A stretch of DNA of 64,000 bases, from positions 756,501 to 820,500 of the forward strand of contig CANTUV010000077.1 in NCBI GenBank assembly GCA_947685225.1, read 5' to 3'. The translations under genes and the position numbers were made by a program. Source of the stretch: Garcia nutans (lineage: Eukaryota > Streptophyta > Magnoliopsida > Malpighiales > Euphorbiaceae). The notes beneath the pieces are model-generated. The model searched no databases, had not been told where the DNA came from, and worked only from the letters and a program-made list of their open reading frames with translations. Positions 24,701 through 37,200 of this stretch are shown here, piece after piece; positions within the stretch are counted from its first letter, which is position 1; each line of letters begins with the position of its first letter.

Positions 24701-27484
24701 TTTTTAGAGCAGCACTTAGGTTATAACATTTGACCAAGTGATCGCTGTGCTGTTGCAGTGACTAAGAGTAGATGTGAACTGCCTGCTATGCGGATATGAA
24801 ATAGAAATCCAACTTAAAGCTGCTAATATCAACACAATCAAAGACTGTTTTGTGAATTGCTACATCTAGCAGTGTAAGATTCCTCCAGAAACGAGCAACA
24901 AATAATTAGACTTCACACATAAATTTCCCTCAACTTTATCAATCTATTCAAGATCTAGATTATATAATACAATAAGAAAGTTCCGGTACCTATCAGTGAA
25001 AAAAAATGCTTCTTCCACACCATCACCATGATGCACGTCTATATCAATATACAAAACACGAGAATGATATTTCAGAAGCTCCAAGATTCCCAGTACCAAG
25101 TCATTGATGTAACAAAATCCAGATGCCTCGCACTTCTTAGCATGGTGCAATCCGCCAGCCCAATTTATAGCAATGTCGCATAGTTGATTGTTTAATCTAC
25201 GTGCAGCATCTGTCAGCAGTCATTGGTTTGCATTTAAAGACTGAACAATATATCTGACGCAAGTAATACAATCATGCTTTATTTTACCTATTGTTCCACC
25301 AGCATAAATTTGACAAAACTCAAACAAGTTTTCAAGGACAGGGCAATCTTCTCCAAGATTATCTGGGGAAAGAATAAAGCAATGAGTCAAACTGGTAACT
25401 CAAAATAATCTCATGCACCAGAACAAGCCACAAAATATCACACAACATGGCTGCCAGTAGACGGTAAGAAAACAACAACAACAACAAAACCTTAATCCTA
25501 AGTCAATTGAGGTCGGCTATATGAATTCTTCTTTTCCACTCAATATAATTTAAGGTTATCTCTTCTGATAGATGTGACATCATAAGATCATTTTGGACCA
25601 CCTTTAACCAAGTCAGTTTAGGCCTATCTCTGCCTCTCTTAGCTATATCTACTCTAACTTGTTCGGTTTTTCTAACCGGCGCATCGTTAGGTCTTCGTTT
25701 CACATGGTCAAACCATCTCAATCTATGCTCTCTTATCTTATCCTCAATAGGTGCTACCCTTACTTTTTCTCTAATGCACTCATTGTGAATTATATCCATC
25801 CTAGTATGACCACACATTCATCTTATCATTCTCATTTCCGCAATATGCATTTTACTCATGTGTTGTCATTTTACTGCCCAACACTCACTGCTATACATTA
25901 TCGTAAGCCGTATTACAGTGCGGTAAAATTTTTCTTTTAAATTAATTGACATCTTTCAATCACATAAAACTCCTGTAGCACCCCTTCACTTCATCCAACC
26001 AACTTTAATCCTATGATTAACATCTTCTTCACAACTCTCATTTTCTTGAAGAATAGAGCCAAGGTATCTAAAATAAGTACTATGAGGTACTGCTATTCTG
26101 TCTAAAATAATTTTGCCTCTTTCTCTATTCTCGCTATTAAATTTACAATGCATATACTCAGTCTTAGTCATACTTAGCTTAAAACCCTTAGATTCTAAAG
26201 TACTTCTCTATAACTCCAACTTTTGACTTACCCCTGCTTAAGTCTCATCTATTAATATAATATCATCTGCAAACATCATACACCAAGGGATGTCATCCTG
26301 TATATGTCTTGTTAGACGGTAAGAAAAGAACAAAAAAAAATTTTGTCACACAACTACGGAGAAACTTGCATAGAGAAAGCCAATCACATTTTCATTATCA
26401 AAACACAGCATAGATTCCAAAATTTACTCAGCCCTACAACCTTGCCAACAATAGTCCAGCGGCATTACATGCAGTACATATATGCTTAAACTCAGTATTG
26501 TCATCTAAGCATCTAAAATCCCGACCTGTAAGGTTTCCTCCTCTCTCAATTACACGAAAAGGATCACTAAACCAATCAGACCACTAACTAACAATGTATT
26601 TTTAATTTTTCTTTCTACAATCCACCCAATGAGTGGATAAAACATACTGATCAAGAATCATTCAAGATTGTGAAGGGGACACAGAGTAATGCCACATTAA
26701 TGCATTGTACTGTACTACAAATGAAGAATCATTATCAAATCCTGATTAAAACAACTTCTAAAACTCAAATCATTATATATCTACTTCAACCAATTCAGCA
26801 ATCAATCAAGCTTCTAAACACGCTCCAAACCTAACTGAGCTTAAATACATTTGCAATCAAAACCTCGACCAACTATAACAATAACAATTATCAGCATTTT
26901 GCCCAAGGCAGCTTGAGACAAACAAAAAAGGCAACCCCTAGAGAACACAATGGATATGTTGAGATAAATTTCTGAAATTGAGACATACATCTACCCAATT
27001 CATTTGCAAACAAGTGTTGAGTATCTGGGGTAATCCGGTGTAAAAAATCAACATAATCAGTAGAATGGAACTGAGCAAGCTCAACAGGATATGCCTTGTG
27101 AGGCCGCTGCATAAGAAAAGAAAGATCAACAAACAAGCAAATCCACATATTTTCACAATATTTACTAGAAGAAAAAAAAAAGAAATAACTAACATAAATC
27201 TCCATCTTCTTGTGGAGGTCGTAGGAGAGAACAAGATGGTGGGTCATACAAAGCCGGTGAGGCTTCATTGGATGATTTGGCCCAAAGTAAACACTACCCA
27301 CATCTCCTGCAATAACAATTCTCAAAGAAACTGAATAAAGTTGATAACTTGCAATAAATTAAAGCAGTTTCGTAAGCTAAAGGTTTCAACTTTAGTTGAG
27401 TAAAGCTTTCAACTTTAGGGTTTTTGTTCAGAGAGAATGAGATGTACCGTCGTAGAAGTAGGCAATTCTGTCCTTGCTATGCAT
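21721..27484 (-). CDS. HDA9: Class I (RPD3-type) histone deacetylase, HDA9 ortholog
   Basis: Fourteen coding exons on the minus strand: 27484-27448, 27306-27194, 27106-26989, 25362-25288, 25209-24990, 24364-24301, 23976-23884, 23780-23672, 23501-23452, 23371-23281, 23088-23018, 22777-22679, 21989-21923 and 21806-21721. All phases close, giving 430 aa (Arabidopsis HDA9 is 426). Motifs in order: [19 protein letters not shown] at the N-terminus, [21 protein letters not shown] with the catalytic His pair, [16 protein letters not shown] with zinc ligands, [19 protein letters not shown] and [15 protein letters not shown]. The acidic tail [14 protein letters not shown] is typical of HDA9. Known role: nuclear removal of acetyl groups from histone H3, with POWERDRESS, in flowering, senescence and stress control. 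Introns 3 and 12 carry transposon insertions, but splice sites and frames are intact. Confidence 0.97.
22039..22434. mobile_element. hAT-type MITE in HDA9 intron 12
   Basis: Terminal inverted repeats TAGGGCAGAGCA at the left and TGCTCTGCACTA at the right, flanked by an imperfect 8-bp duplication (CCCAGAAG at 22031, CCCAGAAA at 22435). Eight-bp duplications and the TAGGGC-start followed by GGTCAGGTTCG-type sequence fit non-autonomous hAT elements. About 396 bp, no coding capacity. Confidence 0.75.
25473..26312 (-). mobile_element. 5'-truncated RTE-type LINE in HDA9 intron 3
   Basis: On the minus strand, broken frames encode the RT C-terminal end: [16 protein letters not shown] and [19 protein letters not shown] (26171-25986), then [32 protein letters not shown] and [14 protein letters not shown] (25817-25503), a signature of plant RTE LINEs. 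The 3' end is a short (TTG)n tail (CAACAACAACAAC on +, 25472-25487). A direct repeat TAGACGGTAAGAAAA (15 bp) flanks it at 25458 and 26313. It lies in the same orientation as HDA9. Confidence 0.85.
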
Positions 27485-27780
27485 CTTTAGAGAGGAGCCT
27501 TTTCGGAGAAAGAGAGAAGAAAATGACTATGAAAAAGACTCCGCCATTGTTAGAAGTCGAGAGGAGACATAAGACAGAGGAAGATGAATTTGATCCTTGT
27601 TTTAATACTCTTTATTCTATACGAGCAGTCGTTTTTAATTAAAACATCGTTTGAACGACACGATTCATCCTTAAACCAAAAAAAGGGTCGTTTGACGACG
27701 GTGTTCGAAATGCATACATCTTATGAAACGACTAGTAGTTTATTACTGAGGACAGGAATGTGGAGTGTTGACTGTTAATT
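27485..27780 (-). promoter_or_regulatory. HDA9 upstream region
   Basis: Immediately upstream of the HDA9 start codon on the minus strand. It is GC-richer than the intergenic DNA beyond and contains CT/GA-rich tracts (GAGAGAAG near 27510). No TATA box was assigned with confidence. Small ORFs on the + strand here look incidental. Confidence 0.4.
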
Positions 27781-27955
27781 AATTAGATCAATTATATGAA
27801 TTTTCATAATTCATTAATTTTAATTATAGATTCTATTTTTGAATGGTCGCAATGTTATATCATATTTTTTAAAAAAATAAAATCATAAAATTATTTTAAA
27901 TCATTTTTTAAACTTAATTTAGATCTATTTTTATCTCTTGTAATTAATATATTGC
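27775..27955 (-). mobile_element. RTE-type LINE 3' fragment, heavily decayed
   Basis: Matches the LINE tail of 25473-26312 in order: TTAGATCAATTATATGAATTTT, ATCATAAAATTATTTTAAATC, then ACTTAATTTAGATCTATTTTTATCTCTTGTAATT. Almost every C of the better copy has become T. Confidence 0.55.
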
Positions 27956-29185
27956 TTGCCGAGTAAAAAATAAGTTCATAAAGTGTCGATATACTATAAT
28001 AAAAAAAAAAGGTTGAAACATAAATATAATAAAATAAAAAAAAATATTGAAGTGCCTGCTTTTGGCTGGTGATAAGTGATTGTAAATATAAAATAAATTT
28101 AGACTCAATTATCTCATTTTAAATTAAAAACATACTTATACATAAAAGAATTAAAATTCAATCAACATTAAAATTTTGAATTAAAATACAGTTGTCATTA
28201 AAATTTATTTTATTAAGTCAAATATGTTACAATATAGAAACATTTTTTTATTGAGGTACAATAGATACCTTTATGAGTCGCATCCTAAAACTTGATTTAT
28301 AAATAAAATTATAAATTGAGAAATTTTATAAATTTCACGTTTTCAAATTTTAGCATAATTTGTTAATAAATTAACATGTGTTATATTAAACCAATAATGA
28401 TTATAATACTTATCAATTATTTTTTCGAACATATTTGGTATTTTTTTTTTATTAATTTGGGCTCTTTACAACTTATTTGTAATCTCATATTAAGTTAATA
28501 TGTTGATGAAAATAATCTATTTTTCAATGTAGTTTTATATTTTATTATTTAACACCCATTTTATTAATCCGGTTTAATTCAATTAATTAATCACATTTAA
28601 AAAAAAATACATTTTCGAGAATATATACATAATATTATTATATTAAAAAATAAAAAAAAATATGCAAAACAAGCTTGTAACTAATTATAAAAAAGCAAGT
28701 ATATATTTAAAAAAAAAACCTTAAGTGTTATTTGATAAAATAATTTCGTATTTCAAAATAAAATTTTCAAATATTTACAATTTCCCCATTTTTATTTTTC
28801 TAAGTATTTTGGACTTGGAAATTGGTTTGATTGTTTTTGAGAGAAAATTATATAAAATATTGAAATTCACTTACTTAATAGGCCTCCCCAAGAAATTAGT
28901 ATATGATTAACTCATGATATTGCTGGAGTAACTTATTTTTATTGGTTTGTTGATTGAATCCTATTTGATTGTATAAAAATATATATATATATATATTATT
29001 TTTTATGATATAAATAAGAAATATATTTAACGTATACTAAAAATATATTCAACGTAATCTTATAAATTTTAATATATATCAGTATTTTTGTAAATTTTTT
29101 TATTAAACAATATTTTTGCAAATTATTTTTATAAAATTTTAATAAAAAATTATTTTTATAATTTATTATAATTTATTTTCTCATT
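27956..29185. other. AT-rich intergenic DNA
   Basis: Very AT-rich with many A and T runs and an AT dinucleotide run at 28979-28997. No gene or classifiable repeat recognised. Confidence 0.5.
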
Positions 29186-30035
29186 ATGCTGGTATTTTGG
29201 ACTCAAACAAGGCTGAATTTAGAGCTATCCTTTCAGCGCTTAAACTAACATTAGCTAATCGCAACATTAGATGTGTTCCTTTCATTGTTGAATCAGATTC
29301 TAATAATGCTCTAAATTGGGTCAAGGCCACTGTTGATGAGGTCCCATGGAAGCTGAGGGATATCAAATGTGAGATTAATACTATTTTGATGGATCTTATC
29401 ACAATTTCATTTCAGCACTCCTTCCACGAAGCTAATTTTGTGGTTGATTCTCTAGCAAAGGCTGGGGCATCTAGAGAAATTAACTTTGAAGCTTGGCTTC
29501 AATCATGAATCTTTCTTATACCATGTGTCTCTAGCTGCTGCTGCGTTATTGTCTAGTGGGTAGATTAACCAAAGTTCATCTGGTTGCTGCTGCGTTACTG
29601 GCTGCTGGAAAATATCAGCTCTATATGTGAAACTCTGTTTTGGCTGTGCTTGATTTGTTGCTCTGGCTGGTCAAGCAGAGAAGAAACAAATTGTTTTTGG
29701 TCTCATGATGTTTGTGCTGCCTGTCTGTACCTATTTTTACCTCTGTTGTCTTCTAGCTGCTGTTATTGATCTTCATTGTTCATCATTTACAACTGATATA
29801 CATGCTGCAGGCTCTTTTTGGTCTTTCCAGCAGTGTAAAGGTTGTTTGGGTTGATTGTTACGTTATGTATTAGTTACTGTTTTTGCTGTATCTGCTCTAT
29901 CCACAAGAAATACTGTATTGCTGTTTTCTGTTCTTGTAGTCTCTTGGGACCTGTTGGCTGTATTGTTGAGTAGCAAATTACCATCTGTAATTCTTCAATT
30001 AATCAATCAGTTTATACTTTTATAAAAAAAAAACA
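29186..30035 (+). mobile_element. 5'-truncated L1-type LINE: RNase H domain, 3' UTR, poly(A)
   Basis: An open frame (about 29197-29506) encodes a C-terminal RNase H domain of the plant non-LTR type: NKAEFRAILSALKLTLAN, VESDSNNALNWV and EANFVVDSLAKAGA. About 500 bp of 3' UTR with CTGCTG-rich sequence follows, ending ATACTTTTAT then a poly(A) run at 30024-30033. The upstream pol is missing, as expected for 5' truncation. Such domains can also be captured as host genes, but the poly(A) end favours a LINE. Confidence 0.75.
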
Positions 30036-31235
30036 AGGTTTTGCCGTCTTTCCTCTGTAATTCTCTAAAGCTTCATTTTTACAAAATTCTTCAAAACCGT
30101 GCCCTTTTAAAATTTCATTTTCCATTTCATGTTGTTTTGAAAATTCAAGTGTAGAAAACTAATGAATATAGAGAAGGAAAGTACTACAAGGGGACAAGCA
30201 GCACTATTCACATTCTATATTTTAAGTATTACATGAGGTAAGTGGTTGCTACCCATCTTCTTGGATAGTATTTTTATAAAGGTTTAGTAAGTTAATCATT
30301 TAATAGTATTTTTTTTATGGATGAACAGGTTAATCATGTATGCATGCTTAGAGGATCTGCTTACATATTTTCGGATATAGAATGAATCCCACATTGAATA
30401 TGCATATTGAATACATCGCAATGAAAGTTCGGTTGCTGAGTTTCATATTACAGGTTGCTGAATTTTTTGTGATCTGCTGACATATCAAGGGATGTTGTAT
30501 GGGTTGCTGCTGAGCTTTTAAGATTCATTTCTCAACGTACGTAATATATAAATATTTATATACATAAATATAATATATGTTTATTTATTTCAACTCAACT
30601 CAACAAAGTCTTAAGCCCAAATTAACTGGGGTTACCTATATGAATTCTTTTTTTATTTTTATTTTTCATTCGGAGTTATATGTATATAATATATGTATAT
30701 TTGTATATTGATTGCTTGAATCTTATAATAGTTTTGCATTATTTTATTTTCTTTCAGATCTTCAATACAAAAATAAAATCGTATAATGTGTATCTTTTAT
30801 GCTGTATTATATTCTTCCATGTGCTGCATGCTTTATTTTATTACTGTTTTTTTGGTAAAATAAACTCCAACCAGGACCTGAACACAGAATCTTTCATCCC
30901 TGGGTCTAGTTTGATGTTTTATTTATTAGTATTATATACTGCCAGCTATGAACTTGGGATCAACATTGCATTGCGTAAACTTCACTTGAGCACGTTCCTG
31001 ATTATCAGCCGCAGACTCATTTTATTTATCTTTTTTTTTTAATGTTGCGAGATGATGCCAAAGTTTTGACCAGAGCTGCTGCTATATAAGTCAGGAAAGA
31101 TAATTTAGAACCAAATCTTCAACATTACTGCTAAAGAAGTGTATATAGAACTTTTTCTTTGGGCAAGATATGTAGAATATAATGTATTATTTTTTATCTT
31201 GAAAATTAGTGGGAAAGGAAGTGCAGTGATTAAGC
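30036..31235. other. Upstream region of the ABCG pseudogene
   Basis: AT-rich, with the LINE scrap at 30590-30655 inside. The ORF at 30680-31042 is low-complexity Phe/Tyr-rich translation of AT-rich DNA and is not credible. The stretch 31050-31235 is probably the leader of the transporter gene. Confidence 0.45.
30590..30655 (-). mobile_element. RTE-type LINE 3' terminal scrap
   Basis: CAACTCAACTCAACAAAGTC then TTAAGCCCAAATTAACTGGGGTTACC and TATATGAATTC mirror the tail of the LINE at 25473. Only ~65 bp is recognisable. Confidence 0.55.
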
Positions 31236-34200
31236 ATGGCAGCTGCATTGGCTGCAGATGATTTGGCAAGGGTGAGCAGTAGGCAAATGGGCAGTAGGAG
31301 AAGCTGGGGGTCAACAAGTGTAAGAGAAATGTGGAATGCGCCGGATTTATTCCAGAAGAGTGCAAGACATACAATGGATGATGATGAGGAAGAGCTGCGG
31401 TTGGCAGCCATAGAAAGACTGCCAACTTATGATAGGGTGAGAAAGGGGATACTGAAGCAGGTCTTGAGCAATGGCATGTTGGTGCAGAGTGAAGTTGATA
31501 TGACACAGCTTGGAAGTCAGGATAAGAAACAGTTGATGGAGAATATACTCCAGGTTGTTGAGCGAGATAATGAGAGATTCTTAATGAGGCTAAGGAATAG
31601 AATTGACAGGGTATTTCGAGTCTCTCTTTTGATTATCTTGAATTTAGTCTATTTGGTGTCTGAGAAAATGAGTGAAAGAAAATGAATGTTGCTTATTTTT
31701 CTTAAATTAGAGAAAACAAGCTTTAGGAAGATACAGGATTCTAAATTTCCAATCCTAGTAAATCATATTAATGCAACTATTTTGATTAGTACAATGCAAT
31801 GTTCTGTTCTTGAAAAGCCAAAAGAAAAAACAAAAGATATAATCATCATGATTTAACAAAAGATATAATCATCATGATTTCATTGTTTTCTGTCTCTGGT
31901 ATATAATGCAGGTTTGATCAATTGTCATGAAATGATAAAAAAGAATTAACAGTTGATTTTTGTTGGAACAGGGTAGGAATTCAGATTCCTACAATTGAAG
32001 TCAGATTCGAGCATTTATCGGTTGAGGGAGATGCATATATTGGATCTAGAGCACTTCCAACTCTTCTAAATTCTACCCTGAATATGCTTGAGGTAACTTA
32101 CTCTCTTTTTTATGATTTTAATATTTAAATATCAACCTTTCTGATATTTATAAGCAGAGAAGTTTATATTTCAATTAAGATTCAATAAAATCTGTACTTC
32201 AATCCATATTTTTTTGTTTTTCATATATCATAACCATTTTCATTCATTGTCATCATCAATATCTAAGTACTTGGAAATAGAAGGAACTTTGTCAAACAAA
32301 AAATGATGTGCTAGGATATACATGGAAAATTGGAAAATTTCTGCTTATTTTTGGCTTTTCAAGTTCTTCAACCTGTTTTAGTTTATGCATTTGTCAAGAG
32401 CTTACTAATTGTTATAGTTACTGAGAACAGGGAGTTGTTGGAATGCTTAGGCTTTCCCAATCAAAGCAAAGAGTCGTTAAGATGGTTCAAGATGTGAATG
32501 GAATAGTAAAGCCATCAAGGTATGTTCATCAAATGTACAATTGAGGCAGAGAACACTAGGTATGCATTTTACTTCGAAATTTCTCTGTTTTTCTCATTAT
32601 TTCACTTTCAGGATAACACTGCTTCTTGGGCCTCCTGGTTCAGGGAAAACAACTCTCCTTAAAGCACTTGCAGGCAAACTTGAGAATGATTTAAGGGTTT
32701 GTCTTCCTTTCTATCACTTATTCAATGCATTGATATTAGTTCATATGTATACTTAGTGTCATGTTTTTCACACACTAATGACTAGGGGGGACAATGAACA
32801 GGTTTCAGGGAAAGTCACCTTCTGTGGCCATGAATTTTCTGAATTTGTTCCTCAGAGAACTTGTGCTTATATTAGTCAACATGACCTTCACTGTGGTGAG
32901 ATGACAGTACGTGAAACCTTGGATTTCTCAGGACATTGTTTGGGAGTTGGAACTAGATATGAGATGCTGACAGAGTTATCAAGACGAGAGAAAGATGCAG
33001 GTATTAAACCAGATCCTGAAATCGATGCATACATGAAAGCTACAGCTGTGGCAGGCCAGGAAGCCAGTTTGATCACAGACTATGTTCTAAAGGTTTGTTT
33101 CTTCCATGATGAATGTTGGTATTGATTATTCTATGTTATGAACCTAATAGTCTTTGACTCTAGCAGATTCTTGGATTGGAAGTATGTGCTGATATTATGG
33201 TGGGGAATGAAATGAGAAGGGGAATCTCTGGAGGACAGAAGAAGCGTGTAACAACTGGCATGCGTAGATAACATTATCTGCATTTCCTCCAAACAATTAT
33301 TGATGCTCAAATTTCAAATTAACTTCTTCCAATTTCTAATTCTGATTGCTTGCATGAAATTCAGGGGAAATGTTGGCTGGACCGGCAAAAGCATTTTTCA
33401 TGGATGAAATTTCAACAGGGCTGGACAGCTCCACTACTTTCCAAATTGTTAAGTTCATGAGGAAGATGGCCCATATCATGGATGTCACGATGGTAATCTC
33501 TCTCTTGCAGCCTGCTTCGGAGACATGATCTTTTTGATGACGTAGTCCTACTTTCGGAGGGGCAAATTGTCTACCAAGGTCCTAGAGAGAATGTTCTTCA
33601 GTTCTTCGAGTACATGGGCTTTAAATGTCCAGAAAGAAAGGGAGTTGCTGATTTTCTGCAGGAAGTAACTTCGAAGAAGGACCAAGAACAATATTGGTCT
33701 AGAAAGAACCAACCTTACAGATATATCTCAGTTCCTGAGTTTGTAGAAGCCTTCAATTCATTTCACATTGGCCAGCAACTTTATGAAGAGCTCAGCATTC
33801 CTTTTGACAAGTCTAGAACTCATCCAGCTGCTTTAGTGGCGGAAATGGTATCTCTAATTGGGAACTCTTCAAGGCATGCTTAGCCAGGGAATGGCTGTTG
33901 GCAAAGCGCAACTCTTTTGTGTTCATATTCAAGACTGCCCAGATAGCCTTCATGGCTACAATTACATTGACTACATTCTTGAGAACAGAAATGAGACCTG
34001 GTCAACGAGCAGGTGGAAGAAAATATTTTGGAGCACTGTTTTATAGTCTCTTTACTATCATGTTCAATGGGTTAGCAGATACTACAATGACAATTATTAG
34101 GCTTCCTGTGTTTTTCAAGCAGAGAGATTCCTTATTTTACCCAGCATGGGCTTTTGCCTTGCCTCTAATGCTCCTCAGAATTCCGCTCTCAGTGTTACAA

Positions 34201-37200
34201 TCTGGACTTTGGATCATCCTACTATACCATCGGTTTTGCTCCCTCTGCTAGTAGGTAAGTGTTAATATATTTTGCTGAGTATTTCTAGGTTGACACTGGT
34301 TTGTTGCTTAATAGTAAGTGATTTTCCAGTATCTTCTACATTAAGAGGCTTTTTGCTAATAAATCTGAAATTCATTCAGGTTCTTCAAACAGTTCTTGGC
34401 CTTCTTTGGACTACAACAGGCATGCTTTGGTCTCTTCCGTTTCTTAGCGGCCCTTGGAAGAACGGAAGTTGCTGCGTATTCATTTGGTATGTTGACCTTG
34501 ACATTGGTCTTCGTGCTTGGAGGCTTTGTTGTTTCAAAAGGTAATAAATCTTTCTTTGCTGCTAGAACCTGAATCATTGGAGAAACAAATCAATAAGCTG
34601 CTGCTATATTTATCCAACTATACTATTTTTTTTTCACTTTCTGCATTTAATGTTTGGTTTGCAGATGATATTGCATCATGGTTGAGATGGGTTTACTATG
34701 TTTTCCCAATGATGTATGGACAAAATGCCATTGCTATAAATGAGTTTCTTGATGATAGATGGAGCACTATAAGTTCTTCCAAGCATAAGAAAAATCTTTA
34801 TCATCATCAATGTACTGTCACTTTGTAAGCATTTCATGAAGTTTTCTGCATTTGGAAACATATTCCAGTATACCTTTTATTTTAGATTGAATACCTCCCT
34901 CAGTTATATAAGCACACTGACATAGTTCTCTCCTGGAACAGCCCGCTGGCAATCCCAGTGAACCAACAGTAGGAATTTCCCTTCTCAAGGAAAGAGGACT
35001 GTTCACAACTGAAGGGTGGTTTTGGATTTGTATTGGAGCACTTGCTGGATTTTCCATTATTTACAATATTCTTGCCATTGCAGCACTTGCATATTTGAAA
35101 CGTAAGTTCGTATCATTATTTGCAATAGGAAAATCACATAATGCTTGCTTCTATTTTTAATATTTTATTTTTATCAATATCAGCTCCTGGTAACAAGAAA
35201 AATGTGCTTATAGATGACAACTCAGATAATGAGCAATCTGCTTCCAATTCAGAAGGTAAGCTTTTCTATGCTTATGCTTCTTCAGATGCTATTTTTAAAT
35301 GTTTCAGGGCTTTCTTGGAAGTATGAGTACCGCTATTTTGGTAGCTATCACATAAACAAGGAATTAATTTCAAATATGAAAATAATCAGATGATAATCAA
35401 GATGTGAATATAGAGTCGGGTTTGGTGTTATTATACATGACTCCAAAAATGATATTAGACAAGACCAATACAAAATTTTTCATGTATTATAATAAGCAAG
35501 GTCTCACTTAAAGTTTCTTTAACTTTTCAGTTCAATGAATTATAACTCATATGCAGCATTTATGTAAAATTAAAATAATTTGTTGCAGGAATTGAAATGG
35601 CGGTGAGAAATGCTGAAGGGCAAGCCTTTGCTGCAAATAATCGATCCAGAATAGGAATGATTTTGCCTTTCCAGCCTCTTTCACTTGCTTTCAACCATGT
35701 GAATTATTATGTGGATATGCCGGCAGTATGTCACTATCTTCAGGCTAAATATTTCAAATTCTGTATGATATTAGATATATAAATTTAGGTGCATGAATTA
35801 TTTTTATTTTCACTATTTACTCGTGGACTCATTAGGAGATGATTAATCAAGGAGTTGATGAGAGCCGGCTACAACTAATACGAGATGTCAGCGGTGCTTT
35901 TAGGCCTGGTGCTCTGACAGCATTAATTGGTGTCAGTGGTGCTGGAAAGACCACACTGATGGATGTGTTAGCTGGAAGGAAGACCACAGGGTACATTGAA
36001 GGAAGTATAAGCATTTCTGGCTACCCAAAGAACCAAGCAACATTTGCACGGATAATCGGCTATTGTGAACAGAATGACATTCATTCACCATATATTACAG
36101 TTTATGAATCTCTCTTATTTTCAGCCTGGCTGCGACTTCCTGCTGATGTGAATAAGGAAACAAGAAGGGTAAGTTATTGTTACTTAAATCAAAATAAAGC
36201 AAACTTCTTTAAGTTATTTGTCAGTTGATCCCCTAATTTAACTTTTGAACTCTCGATCATCAACTTTCCTGCTAGTGTGTGCATGTGCATTTTTTCTTTT
36301 TGGCATCAATTACAAGAAATAGGGAAATATGTTTTTGACTGTGCTGCTTACAGATGTTTGTAGAAGAAGTTATGGAGTTAGTTGAGCTTAATCCAATAAG
36401 GAATACCTTAGTAGGACTTCCAGGAGTCGATGGCCTATCAACTGAGCAAAGAAAGAGACTAACTATAGCTGTAGAGTTGGTTGACAATCCCTCTATCATC
36501 TTTATGGATGAGCCCACATCAGGCCTTGATGCTAGAGCTGCTGCTATTGTAATGCGTACTGTGTGAAACACAGTGGATACTGGACGAACTGTTGTATGCA
36601 CAATTCACCAACGTAGTATTGATATTTTTGAAGCTTTTGATGAGGTATGGTTTCTTTTTTTTTTTGTTTAATCTGTAACAAATTTCTTTGATCTTGATTA
36701 TTTTTTATATGCTAAATTTCAATTCTTTGATTGTTTTTACACTTGCTGCATAACAATTTTTAACCTGATCCTACTATCATTTATTGCAGCTCTTGCTAAT
36801 GAAAAGAGGAGGACAAGTGATATATTGTGGACCTCTTGGTCGCCATTCTCACAAGCTTGTTGAATATTTTGAGGTGAATAAAACTGTTTGGATATGCGAT
36901 TTCTTTATATACTGCAGGATTCTTGTGAGATGAAAGATTGACTAAGATCTAAAAAATTTTTTCTTGCAGTCCATACCAGGTGTTCCCAAGATTAAGGAGG
37001 GTTATAATCCTGCTACTTGGATGTTGGAGGTCTGCTCAATTTCAGTAGAGGCACAACTTGGTGTTGATTTTGCCTAAATTTATGGCAATTCTGATGTGTA
37101 TCAGTATGTAATATGCAATGTCTTAGTTGCTTGTACCGCCAACTGTTAGTATCCTAGTTGGTCAAAGTATGGAAGTTGGTAAATCTCACACTGAATGTAT

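Noticed and set aside
25363..26988. HDA9 disrupted by the LINE
   Set aside because: The LINE lies wholly inside intron 3; exons 3 and 4 join in frame (GR|YNLGEDCP) with normal splice sites.
30871..30915. Possible minus-strand SINE (GTTCAGGTCCTGGTTGG, B-box-like)
   Set aside because: Only a B-box-like phrase is visible, with no A box or end.
31105..31506. 133-aa minus ORF rich in Ser, Pro, His
   Set aside because: It is antisense to ABCG exon 1, whose + strand reading is clearly conserved.
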